DNA of 64,000 bases from JALNZU01 sp964463695. Lineage in GTDB: Bacteria > Bacteroidota > Bacteroidia > Bacteroidales > F082. A model generated the notes under the pieces. It made no database searches. It was not told the DNA's origin and was given only the letters and a program-made list of their open reading frames with translations. How positions within the stretch are numbered: position 1 is the first letter of the stretch; each line of letters opens with the position of its first letter. Shown one piece after another: positions 56,077 to 63,873 of the stretch. Position numbers and translations under genes: made by a program. Location of the stretch: assembly GCA_964463695.1 (NCBI GenBank), contig CAYXCZ010000003.1, positions 1 to 64,000 on the forward strand, in the 5' to 3' direction.

Positions 56077-56673
56077 ATGAAACAACGATTTAACCTAATC
56101 AAATATTTTATAGTATTGAGCACGCTATTTGCCGGATTTTTCTTGCTAAGTGCTGGTGGAGAAGGTGGAGGAAAAGGCCCAGGCAACTGTAAAACCTGTC
56201 CAACTCAAGATCCGCCATGCAATTTAATGAACTGTAATTTGATCTTACCTCTGAACTTAAATGTTCAAAATATCACCGGGCGCAACCCTACATACCCCAA
56301 CTTTGAACCTCAGTCAAATATACTTAATGGACTTCAGACGGCAAGTACACCAAACTTATCAACTAATCCGCATTTGAATTATTGTTTGATAACTATTACC
56401 TCTTCAGGATGTACAGGATATGGTAATAGTAATGTTAAAACTTACATTTGGGATAGTGCAAACAACGGTAATCAGCCAGGTATGAAAATCGAAATTCCTG
56501 CAGCAACTCCCTTCACTTTAACGGTTGAAATATATGAGGGTTGCGGAATGTATTATAGTCAGAATCCATTAAAACGAAGAGCAAAGTTCAAATACTCATC
56601 TATTACGAATCCAAATTCGACGATTATTCTCAATGATTATCAGTTTTCATTAATTAATGCTCCTGAATGTTAA
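56077..56673 (+). CDS. Cysteine-rich secreted protein, unknown
   Basis: A 198-residue protein from the ATG at 56077, which gives a signal peptide (FNLIKYFIVLSTLFAGFFLL); the open frame back to 55999 is probably untranslated. The mature N-terminus is glycine-rich (GGEGGGKGPGN) and leads into clustered cysteines at about 38, 41, 48 and 53 (CKTCPTQDPPCNLMNC). Four more follow, the last being the final residue. Eight cysteines in an exported protein suggest disulfides. I know no homologue. It is followed by a lipoprotein gene 40 bases on. Confidence 0.6.
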   Translation: MKQRFNLIKYFIVLSTLFAGFFLLSAGGEGGGKGPGNCKTCPTQDPPCNLMNCNLILPLNLNVQNITGRNPTYPNFEPQSNILNGLQTASTPNLSTNPHLNYCLITITSSGCTGYGNSNVKTYIWDSANNGNQPGMKIEIPAATPFTLTVEIYEGCGMYYSQNPLKRRAKFKYSSITNPNSTIILNDYQFSLINAPEC

Positions 56674-56713
56674 ACTGGATTAGTTACAAATGGTAATTTT
56701 AAATATTATTAAG

Positions 56714-57523
56714 ATGAAAAAGTACAAATTATTGGTTTTAAGTGTTCTTCTGCAATTGTCCTTAGTCTCTTGCAAAGAAAAGACACATGTTATTGAAGAT
56801 GATAAAGTAGTAAATGCTACAGCAATAGAGGATTATTTCGAGTTTTTTAATAGCCCTACTAACGGCAGTATTCTAGTACAAAGCTTTGAAACGAATGCTT
56901 CAGGCAGGCAGTCATTCACGATCACTTCTTCTTTTGATGGAAACAGAATCCCCTTCGACTTCAGAGTTGAGGACAAAATGCTAAGTTTTGACAATTACTT
57001 CTACAATGAATCGAATAACAAGAGCAGCGCTGTGATAACCGATATAGAAATACAGGAATTTTATGGCAATAATTTTACTATCGATTTTGAGTCAAATGCA
57101 GCAGTTTTAAAAGACTCGCAAAGTGGTGCGGATTCAACAGCGAGTCTTTATATACCTGATCTGATTCATGTTCAATTTAGCGGTTTGGATGCCGGTAAAG
57201 TAGTAGTTGGGAGTACTATTTCCTGGAACTTCGATGGAAGTAACGAAAATGGGGTAGTAATTGCTTTCGAATATAGTCCTTATTCACAGTATGATGAAGA
57301 AATATCTTCCCAATACCCTGAGGGAAGACTAGGTGGTATTTCTGTTGCTGACAACGGAGAGTATGTTATAAAAGAGTCTGATTTGCAATACTTGCCAAAC
57401 AATTCTTTAGTTTCGGTTTATGTTGGAAGAGCAGGATTTTTAATCACCAACAATGGGAATGGCAATACGTTTTCAGTAGCTGGCTATACCGTGTCAAATA
57501 ATGATTTTTTCATTCAGAAGTAA
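56714..57523 (+). CDS. Lipoprotein of unknown function
   Basis: A 269-residue predicted lipoprotein from the ATG at 56714 (MKKYKLLVLSVLLQLSLVSC; lipobox Cys20). The mature part is acidic and beta-rich with no family I recognise; regularly spaced strands (FSGLDAGKVVVGSTISWNFD) suggest a beta-sandwich. Its last 23 bases overlap the start of the N-acyltransferase-like gene in another frame, and a 16-bp hairpin follows the stop after 7 bases. It is a candidate substrate of the neighbouring enzyme; that is inference. Confidence 0.7.
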   Translation: MKKYKLLVLSVLLQLSLVSCKEKTHVIEDDKVVNATAIEDYFEFFNSPTNGSILVQSFETNASGRQSFTITSSFDGNRIPFDFRVEDKMLSFDNYFYNESNNKSSAVITDIEIQEFYGNNFTIDFESNAAVLKDSQSGADSTASLYIPDLIHVQFSGLDAGKVVVGSTISWNFDGSNENGVVIAFEYSPYSQYDEEISSQYPEGRLGGISVADNGEYVIKESDLQYLPNNSLVSVYVGRAGFLITNNGNGNTFSVAGYTVSNNDFFIQK

Positions 57524-58958
57524 GTCAAATAACTACGGGACTGTCACTTTTACTGACAGTCTTGTAGTTGTATTTAATAAAAGAAGACCCATTTGGTCTA
57601 TTCTTTGTTTATTTTCTTCCTCATTTTTTGCCTGGAATTATTTTGGTTTGTTTTTTGTTATATCTCTTGCTGTTTTTTTCAACATCTTTGAGAGTGCGTT
57701 GCAGCTTAATTTCTTCAAATTTGTACTCCATATTTTTCCTTCTCTTGTAGCTATCGTTTTGTCTGCAACTTTTTGGCTTTTTTCTGTTGATCCAATCAAA
57801 GCAGTTTTTGCGCATATTGTTAGCTCGCTGAATATGCTATTACCAATAATTGCGATATACTTTTTAAAGAAATCAATGAAAATATCAATGCCATTTGTTT
57901 TCGTCGTGCTTTGGCTGATTTATGAGATGGTTAATCATTATTTGTTTTTATCATGGCCATGGTTAACATTTGGGAATGCAATGTCCAATGCTCATTATTT
58001 TGTTCAATGGGTATCTTTTTTTGGCATTTACTCGGTATCTGGATGGTTGCTTACTCTTGGATTTATGTTAAACGGAATTGTTAAAGCAAGGAAAAATAAA
58101 GAGAAAAAGAATAGATTAAAACGCTTTATTTTAGTATTGAACTTTCCAATATTATTGTCTGTTATTCAGTATTTTCTAATTCCATCACATCAGGATGCGC
58201 CTGTCAAAATCTCAGTTTATATTCCTGAGAACCCGAACCTAAAAAATATTGATAAAACGAGAGCTCTCTATAATTATTCAAAATTCAATTCAACAGTTGA
58301 TTTTATACTAACTCCAGAACTATTTCTTAAATCCGTTCAATTATCGTCTTCTCTTAACAGAAAGCATAATTTTTATTTCATAGATCAGGTATTGCTTGAA
58401 AATCCCCCTGCCACATTGGTTTTAGGTGCTGAGGTTAAAAATCATGATGGCAAATTATTTAATACAATTATTTTTTATAATAGTATGGAATTATTCGTAA
58501 AAAGTAAAAAAAAATACATCCCTGTGCAAGAATACACACCTTCATATCTTAATTTGATTTTCGGAAAAAGTTTTTATGAACTGAATATAGATGATGACCA
58601 GGATGAAATAATTTCGGAATATGGTGTTATGCCTCTTTTATGTTACGAATCATTATTTTCAGGGTTTATCCAAGATAATTTGCAATCCTCTGATTTGATT
58701 TTTTTACTTACTAGCGAGGATTTTATGAATAATTCAATTTTTGGATTACAACAATATTTAAACATTATCCGTTTGAAGGCTATTGAATCTAATAGGAATA
58801 TTGTAAAGTGCTCAAGTGGAGGAATCTCAGTTGTTATTAACGAAAAAGGTGATGTTGCTGAAAAAGTTACAAGCGAATTTCAGATTGTCAACGCTTACAG
58901 GATTAATAAGTTAAGCTTATATACGAAAATAAATAGGTTATATGAAAAAGTATTTTAG
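57501..58958 (+). CDS. Divergent apolipoprotein N-acyltransferase-like (CN-hydrolase) membrane enzyme
   Basis: A 485-residue protein resembling Lnt. The N-terminal half has about six membrane helices (LCLFSSSFFAWNYFGLFF, FVFVVLWLIYEMVNHYLFL). The C-terminal nitrilase fold retains the triad: Glu273 in LTPEL, Lys336-338 before IPVQEYTP and Cys381 in LLCYESLF. WPWLTFGN before the enzyme domain also matches Lnt. Overall it is strongly diverged and very AT-rich. Lnt adds the third acyl chain to lipoproteins. It overlaps its neighbours by 23 and 17 bases. It may be a specialised enzyme for the cluster's own lipoprotein. Confidence 0.72.
   Translation: MIFSFRSKSNNYGTVTFTDSLVVVFNKRRPIWSILCLFSSSFFAWNYFGLFFVISLAVFFNIFESALQLNFFKFVLHIFPSLVAIVLSATFWLFSVDPIKAVFAHIVSSLNMLLPIIAIYFLKKSMKISMPFVFVVLWLIYEMVNHYLFLSWPWLTFGNAMSNAHYFVQWVSFFGIYSVSGWLLTLGFMLNGIVKARKNKEKKNRLKRFILVLNFPILLSVIQYFLIPSHQDAPVKISVYIPENPNLKNIDKTRALYNYSKFNSTVDFILTPELFLKSVQLSSSLNRKHNFYFIDQVLLENPPATLVLGAEVKNHDGKLFNTIIFYNSMELFVKSKKKYIPVQEYTPSYLNLIFGKSFYELNIDDDQDEIISEYGVMPLLCYESLFSGFIQDNLQSSDLIFLLTSEDFMNNSIFGLQQYLNIIRLKAIESNRNIVKCSSGGISVVINEKGDVAEKVTSEFQIVNAYRINKLSLYTKINRLYEKVF
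57531..57569 (+). terminator. Hairpin after lipoprotein stop, inside the Lnt-like frame
   Basis: AACTACGGGACTGTCA (57531-57546) pairs with TGACAGTCTTGTAGTT (57554-57569) over 16 positions including two G-U pairs, with a 7-base loop. It begins 7 bases past the lipoprotein stop, where a terminator would be, but only a weak T-run follows and it lies within codons 11-23 of the overlapping gene. It may attenuate or shape translation. Confidence 0.5.
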
Positions 58959-59823
58959 CTTGATTTTGATATTGGTATTCGTACTAAACAAATCTTTTTG
59001 TCAAAAAAATAATTTAGAGGCCGCGATGTATAATATTGCAATCGGAGCTTCAATCAGTTCAATCGGTGCGTTGATCAATAAAAGTAAAGGCGAGAAACCT
59101 GTTCCGGTTATTGTTAAAGGATTTTGGCAAGGTGCTCTGGGTGGATACGTTACTTTCGAAAGCAAAAGGATAATAGAGCCAGCTTATGTGCATGATGACT
59201 GGAAACTGTTTTGGGCCTCGAGGTTGTTAAACGCTGCTGGTACTTCTATCAAAGAGAACGCTGCTTTGAATCGTGATTTCTGGGAACAATGGAACTTGCA
59301 TCTGGGGTTTTTACGCATTGAATTGCATACAAAAGATCAATTCCGGCTCAGGGCTAAAGCTTTGCCAATCGCTTCATTCTACACAATTTTGGCACTTGTT
59401 CAAACAGACCTTGAGCTAAAGCAAAGCCTTAAATCTGCACATTGGGTTTTCTCCTCCAATGATCCAAGGTTTGAAGCCGGAAATTCAATAGGAGCTGTTT
59501 TCCCGGGAATTATGGTTTTAAAAGAAGGATATCAAAGTTTCCCACAGCTTCAGGCACATGAAATAATTCATCTATACCAACAAAATGATTTCACAATCTT
59601 TAATTCATACTACCAGAAACCAATTATAAATCTATCTATGAGAAATGAGACCGCAAGAAAATTGGCAAAGTATATTTATCCTGACTTATCATTTTACGTC
59701 CAATTGGGCATATATGCTTGGGAAAGAAATACCAGTACTTTTTATTATAATAATTTTTTAGAGCATGAGGCTGGATATTATTCCAATACCTTGATTAACA
59801 ATTCTAAGGTTAGCAAACCTTGA
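58942..59823 (+). CDS. Exported protein with HExxH motif, putative metallopeptidase
   Basis: A 293-residue protein with a signal peptide (LILILVFVLNKSFCQ, about residues 6-20). Residue 206 begins HEIIHLYQ, an HExxH zinc-binding motif, in the context QAHEIIHLYQQN; a later EHEAGYY near 274-280 could supply a third ligand. The glycine-rich segment GFWQGALGGYVTFESKR near 53-69 may be membrane-associated. No named family comes to mind. It overlaps the Lnt-like gene by 17 bases, so the two are probably translated together. Peptidase activity is inferred from the motif alone. Confidence 0.65.
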   Translation: MKKYFSLILILVFVLNKSFCQKNNLEAAMYNIAIGASISSIGALINKSKGEKPVPVIVKGFWQGALGGYVTFESKRIIEPAYVHDDWKLFWASRLLNAAGTSIKENAALNRDFWEQWNLHLGFLRIELHTKDQFRLRAKALPIASFYTILALVQTDLELKQSLKSAHWVFSSNDPRFEAGNSIGAVFPGIMVLKEGYQSFPQLQAHEIIHLYQQNDFTIFNSYYQKPIINLSMRNETARKLAKYIYPDLSFYVQLGIYAWERNTSTFYYNNFLEHEAGYYSNTLINNSKVSKP

Positions 59824-60067
59824 ACATTAAATAGAAAGTGGCCTGCAATGCGAAATAAGCGAATCGAAAAGGCATTCTGTTCAATATTAAAATTTCTGTT
59901 CAGGATGGCATTCATTCTTTCTCATTTAATCTCGAACTCAAAATCTGCTGAATCCGCAATTCGCCAGTTAAGTTTTTTACGGAATTTACAACGAATTTTC
60001 AATAATGTGAATTTCAGAATTGATAGCAATAAAGACTACTAAACAACATTTTTAAAAATCTTGCAAC

Positions 60068-60619
60068 ATGAAAAAACAGCAACTTTTCCACACATTTTTT
60101 ACAATCGCTTTTATTCTCTTTCTTCTTGCAGATGAACTGAAGGCACAAGAAAAGCAATCACCTGTTTATTGGTATATTAAAGCCTCTGGCTGGCCAGAGT
60201 ATGTTGACAATAGTCGTGTGTTTCATAATGGCCACATCGAAGTGCAAATGAACAGGCGCCTGAACAAATTTCTTGAAGCCGGACTTTCTACGGCGCTGTA
60301 TAGCGGGTATGATGATTACTCCAGCGGGTTTCTCAACTTTGGAGCTGTTGGCAATTGGCATTTCCTTCCATTAATAATTGATAAAGAGAACTTTCGTTTT
60401 GAATCTTACCTTTCCGGAAAGCTTGGTATCGTGAAATATTTTCAAGCAAACGTAAATCAAACAATATGGCCCAGGTATTATTTTGGAATAGGTGCGGCAT
60501 ACTATTTAACCCGGTATTTGGGTGTGTACTTTGAGTACGGATATGACATGCCATTCACAGAACCCTTGAAAACAGGATATTACAAAGAAATAAACGTCGG
60601 GGTTTCAGTAAAACTATAG
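60068..60619 (+). CDS. Predicted small outer-membrane beta-barrel protein
   Basis: A 183-residue exported protein. The signal peptide ends near KAQ (residue 26). The mature chain is made of alternating aromatic strands (LEAGLSTALYSGY, YYFGIGAAYYLTRYLGVYFE) and ends INVGVSVKL, a typical outer-membrane barrel end with a terminal hydrophobic strand. The size fits an eight-stranded barrel. It starts 244 bases after the HExxH gene, so it may or may not share its transcript. It is the last gene before the right repeat copy. The function is unknown. Confidence 0.65.
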   Translation: MKKQQLFHTFFTIAFILFLLADELKAQEKQSPVYWYIKASGWPEYVDNSRVFHNGHIEVQMNRRLNKFLEAGLSTALYSGYDDYSSGFLNFGAVGNWHFLPLIIDKENFRFESYLSGKLGIVKYFQANVNQTIWPRYYFGIGAAYYLTRYLGVYFEYGYDMPFTEPLKTGYYKEINVGVSVKL

Positions 60620-60826
60620 TACGCAACATTCCCGGCAAACGCAACAATTAGACGTTTTCTGATATTCGGCTGATTGCTTCTGCAGTAACTTCAACTCACC
60701 TCCTGAACTCTTTTTTGACAATTGCAAAAAAGTGAAAATTCAGTTAACAGTCAAAAATGGCCAAACTTGTAATCAATGAATACATACCTGCCAATTCAAT
60801 TACTTCATAAGCGAGATGTTAACAAA

Positions 60827-61189
60827 AAAAAGCACAACCCCCCACTCAGGATTGTGCTTTTTTTACATGACATTGAAACAGCGTTATAAGGCTGTTTATG
60901 CCTGGTTTACTGAATGTTTTCGCTCAGCGGCAGGCCATATTGTTCCACCATACGGATGTTCATGTCTTCGAGGCGGTCAAGGATGGGGTTGTAGATGCCG
61001 GGCAACACAGGGATGTGCACTCCTGTCTCGGTGATTTCGCCTTTCAGAATCATCTCAACACCAATAGCAGCGGGCAAAGCTACGGTGCGCGCCACGGCGG
61101 TGTCGGTTGCCAATGTGCCAAAATCGAGCATGGATGATTTGATGATTTCCTGCTTGCCATCGGGATAGGAAGCACGGAAAATGTGTTGC
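60827..61189 (-). repeat. Right direct copy of saccharopine dehydrogenase 3' end
   Basis: Matches 53567-53927 in the same orientation and includes the terminator and the last 93 codons of the intact gene. The match ends at GTGTTGC (61183-61189). Beyond it the intact gene continues, while the left copy changes to unrelated sequence. Confidence 0.88.
60831..60858 (-). terminator. Terminator of the lysine catabolism genes
   Basis: AGCACAA at 60831-60837 pairs with TTGTGCT at 60852-60858, with A residues before and T residues after, so it works on both strands. It lies 49 bases past the saccharopine dehydrogenase stop. Confidence 0.75.
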
Positions 61190-62244
61190 ATGACCACCAT
61201 ATCACGTTCGTGCTGGCCTAGTTCCATTTTGGCGATCATGAGGTCGGAAGTAACTTCAAAAGCTGAAGTTTTTCCACGACCCATATCTTCTTCACTAAAC
61301 AATCCAAGCCATTCCATGGTGTCGAGTGCATAAGCGTCAACAGGAAGATGCAGGTAGTCAGCTACTTTCTGACGGATATTGCTGCAATCTTCAGCTCCCA
61401 TCAGCATTGCCAGCATTCCTGCATAGCTTTTTCCTGTGAAATCATGCTCATCGTAGCCAATAAGTTTGAGTGCTTTGATGGCATCAATACTTTCGCACCA
61501 GCCCGGGTGGCGAAACGTTCCACGCATCATTGTGCTGGTTTCAGGCACTCCGTATAGTTCGATGTAAGGCATGGAGTCGCGGTTTGGATAGATATCAAGC
61601 GGACCAACCTCAGGGAACTCAACCCTGAAGGGATTTTTAAACAAATCCTGAGTTGGAACCTCTACCAACTTACCATGGCGCAAGTATTTGCCATCGTTAT
61701 TGCCGGCCATTACCACGCCTTTCGGACTCCAACTGAATTTGTACCTGAAAGGATTGGTTGCAGCTTCCAAAGCCGGTAGCGCACCACAAATGCTGTAAAA
61801 CTCTTCAATCTTACCACCTAATCCATGCACATGATCAATGATACGCATGGCCGACATGTGATCGATGCCCGGATCGAGGCCCAACTCGTTGAGGATGATA
61901 ATACCTGCTTCGCGTACCTGAGCGTCGAGCGCTTTCATTTCAGGTTTCACATAACTGGTTGTAACCATGTTTTTCTTGTTGGCGATGCAATGTTTTGCCA
62001 CAATGAGATGATAGGTCCAGGGCAGCAGACTTACCGTGAGGTCGTGTCCGGCAACCATTTCACCAAGAGTAGCTTCATCTTCAACAGTCCAGGCTATGGC
62101 ATTGCCGTTGGGATGATTACCGATCATGGCTTCAGCTTTCGATTTTGTACGCGTAGCCACTGTTACTTCAAATCCTTTTTCGAGCAGGTAGGTGACGATA
62201 GGTTTTACTACCATCCCAGCTCCAAGAATCAATACTTTTTTCAT
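60907..62244 (-). CDS. Saccharopine dehydrogenase (glutamate-forming)
   Basis: A 445-residue enzyme that oxidises saccharopine to glutamate and alpha-aminoadipate semialdehyde, the second step of lysine breakdown. It has the N-terminal Rossmann motif ILGAGMVVKPIVTYLLEKG, then NELGLDPGIDHMSAM (substrate region, about residues 120-134) and a long C-terminal domain. The next gene upstream (gap 60 bases) is the lysine-ketoglutarate reductase, and together they equal the fused animal/plant LKR-SDH. The last 93 residues are duplicated exactly as a relic at 53.6 kb, so this gene's 3' part has taken part in a recombination event but is intact. Confidence 0.9.
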   Translation of the reverse strand: MKKVLILGAGMVVKPIVTYLLEKGFEVTVATRTKSKAEAMIGNHPNGNAIAWTVEDEATLGEMVAGHDLTVSLLPWTYHLIVAKHCIANKKNMVTTSYVKPEMKALDAQVREAGIIILNELGLDPGIDHMSAMRIIDHVHGLGGKIEEFYSICGALPALEAATNPFRYKFSWSPKGVVMAGNNDGKYLRHGKLVEVPTQDLFKNPFRVEFPEVGPLDIYPNRDSMPYIELYGVPETSTMMRGTFRHPGWCESIDAIKALKLIGYDEHDFTGKSYAGMLAMLMGAEDCSNIRQKVADYLHLPVDAYALDTMEWLGLFSEEDMGRGKTSAFEVTSDLMIAKMELGQHERDMVVMQHIFRASYPDGKQEIIKSSMLDFGTLATDTAVARTVALPAAIGVEMILKGEITETGVHIPVLPGIYNPILDRLEDMNIRMVEQYGLPLSENIQ

Positions 62245-62304
62245 AAATGCTTGTTACTATTAATTGTTCTGGAAAATGAGAGAAATCGTACAGAACGATC
62301 TCAC

Positions 62305-63606
62305 CTATAGATAGTTATTTATATATTCAAATGCAGGTGTTAATTTTCCCCGATGCAGAATCAATGCTTTTTTCACTGGATTAGGAAGCACCAGATCAGC
62401 GAAAGGCTGACTAAAATCGGCATCAGCAATAGCTTTCACATAAGGGAAAAGGGCATCGCCAAAACCTAAGGAAGCTTCCCGTGGCAGTTCGCTCGGAAGG
62501 ATGTCGACAGCCATAATGAGCAATCCATGACCTTTGAATCCCATGCTGGGTTGACGTGAATCGGGGTTATAAACAAAAACGGGATCTTCAATTTCTGTTC
62601 CTTTGTGTGTGCACTCGATGGATCCATCGGGGTCGCAGCTGATGTCGCCAATCACTTTAAGCATGGGTTCGCCCTGTGCATAAAGCTGTGCTAAATAATC
62701 TTTTGTTACGATCCTTGGGTAGCGTTTGTCCCAATACATGCAGTTGAGCAACATGCTAAGTTTTGGTATATATTGTTCAAAATCACTACGATAAGCCTCA
62801 GGATGTGCATAATAGTGTGAAAGATCAAATACCACAGAAGGATCAATAGGTTTAGAGAGGTCTTTCTCTCTGAAGATTACTTTATAGATAATATTTGATG
62901 CGGACTCTGTTGCATCGAGTTTGAGAAGTTGTTCGGGGGTAATCTCAATTGATGGCAGAAGATTGAGGATTTCATGAGCCCCACCGGCTACATTGCCATA
63001 ACCCGTTACACCTATAACCATCGGACAAAGCTCTTTTGGCAGACCATTAGTACTAATAGCGTGTCCAACAGCTGAAATTGCTGCCCTCGCCTCCTCGAGT
63101 GAATTGTAGTTGACTGCCTGCTTTAAACCAGAAAAAGGATTCTCAACACCTTGTTCCACTAATCGTTGACCAATTGACCATAGGGAGTTGATAGCACCAG
63201 CAAGACCGGCATACCGTCCAAAAAAGATGAGACGTTTGCGCTCTTCGTTTTCAATTTTTTCGTAGTCGATGAGGTTACAACCTTTGCTCATCATCACTTT
63301 CAGCATGGGCATATTATACGATTGCCCCTTTATGACATGCGAGAAAAAGATGTACGTTTTATTCTCTTCAAAGTGATGTACAGGAATTTCCTTCACGCCA
63401 AAAATCACCTCCGCCTGTTTCAGGTCATCGGCAAGCTGCGCTCCCGCGTTCACAAATTCATTATCGCTAAAAATGCGTTTTGCCGAACGTTCAACAATAA
63501 ACTGCAAGCCTTCTTTGCTAAGTTTTCCAACATGCAGGGGAGTGATGGCTACCCTGCGCTCCATAAGATATTTGTCTTCGTGACGGATTCCAATGATTTT
63601 TGTCAT
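62305..63606 (-). CDS. Lysine-ketoglutarate reductase (saccharopine-forming)
   Basis: A 433-residue enzyme of the AlaDH/PNT-N fold related to the LKR half of bifunctional aminoadipate semialdehyde synthase. It condenses lysine with 2-oxoglutarate to saccharopine. Marks: GIRHEDKYLMERRVAITP at the start, FGVKEIP, YIFFSHVIKGQSYNMPML (about residues 86-103) and the nucleotide fold VIGVTGYGNVAGGAHEILN (about 196-214). It precedes saccharopine dehydrogenase by 60 bases on the same strand, so the two form a lysine catabolic operon ended by the hairpin at 60.8 kb. Divergent from ppdK. Confidence 0.88.
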   Translation of the reverse strand: MTKIIGIRHEDKYLMERRVAITPLHVGKLSKEGLQFIVERSAKRIFSDNEFVNAGAQLADDLKQAEVIFGVKEIPVHHFEENKTYIFFSHVIKGQSYNMPMLKVMMSKGCNLIDYEKIENEERKRLIFFGRYAGLAGAINSLWSIGQRLVEQGVENPFSGLKQAVNYNSLEEARAAISAVGHAISTNGLPKELCPMVIGVTGYGNVAGGAHEILNLLPSIEITPEQLLKLDATESASNIIYKVIFREKDLSKPIDPSVVFDLSHYYAHPEAYRSDFEQYIPKLSMLLNCMYWDKRYPRIVTKDYLAQLYAQGEPMLKVIGDISCDPDGSIECTHKGTEIEDPVFVYNPDSRQPSMGFKGHGLLIMAVDILPSELPREASLGFGDALFPYVKAIADADFSQPFADLVLPNPVKKALILHRGKLTPAFEYINNYL

Positions 63607-63792
63607 ACATATTTTTTTGAAGGCACGAAATTGCTGATTTTTTTTCGATTGGCGATGTTTTCATTGTTATTATTGGAACAATAAAGGTTAATTTAGACTT
63701 TCTTTAAATAAATCCCGCAGATTTTTTCAACCGATTGCAGAAAATGAATGAAAGCGCTATACGTTAAATATGCAAAAACCAACATTTTTTAT

Positions 63793-63800
63793 TATCTTTG
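63793..63800 (+). promoter_or_regulatory. Candidate -7 element (TATCTTTG) for ppdK
   Basis: An exact match to TAnnTTTG 73 bases before the ppdK start. The -33 position has TGC in place of TTG. Confidence 0.45.
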
Positions 63801-63873
63801 CATTGCTTTTAAAAAAGCGTCTGAAAGCTATCCAAAACATTGATATTCAGATAAAACCTATAAATTTAATCTT

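Noticed and set aside
59848..60042. 64-codon frame between the HExxH and barrel genes
   Set aside because: Basic, irregular sequence without domain or signal peptide. I cannot distinguish it from chance.
53933..60826. Mobile element or phage with integrase in the repeat-bounded segment
   Set aside because: The flanking repeats suggest insertion, but none of the genes between them resembles an integrase, transposase, relaxase or phage protein. I therefore describe it as an imported segment and not as an identified mobile element.
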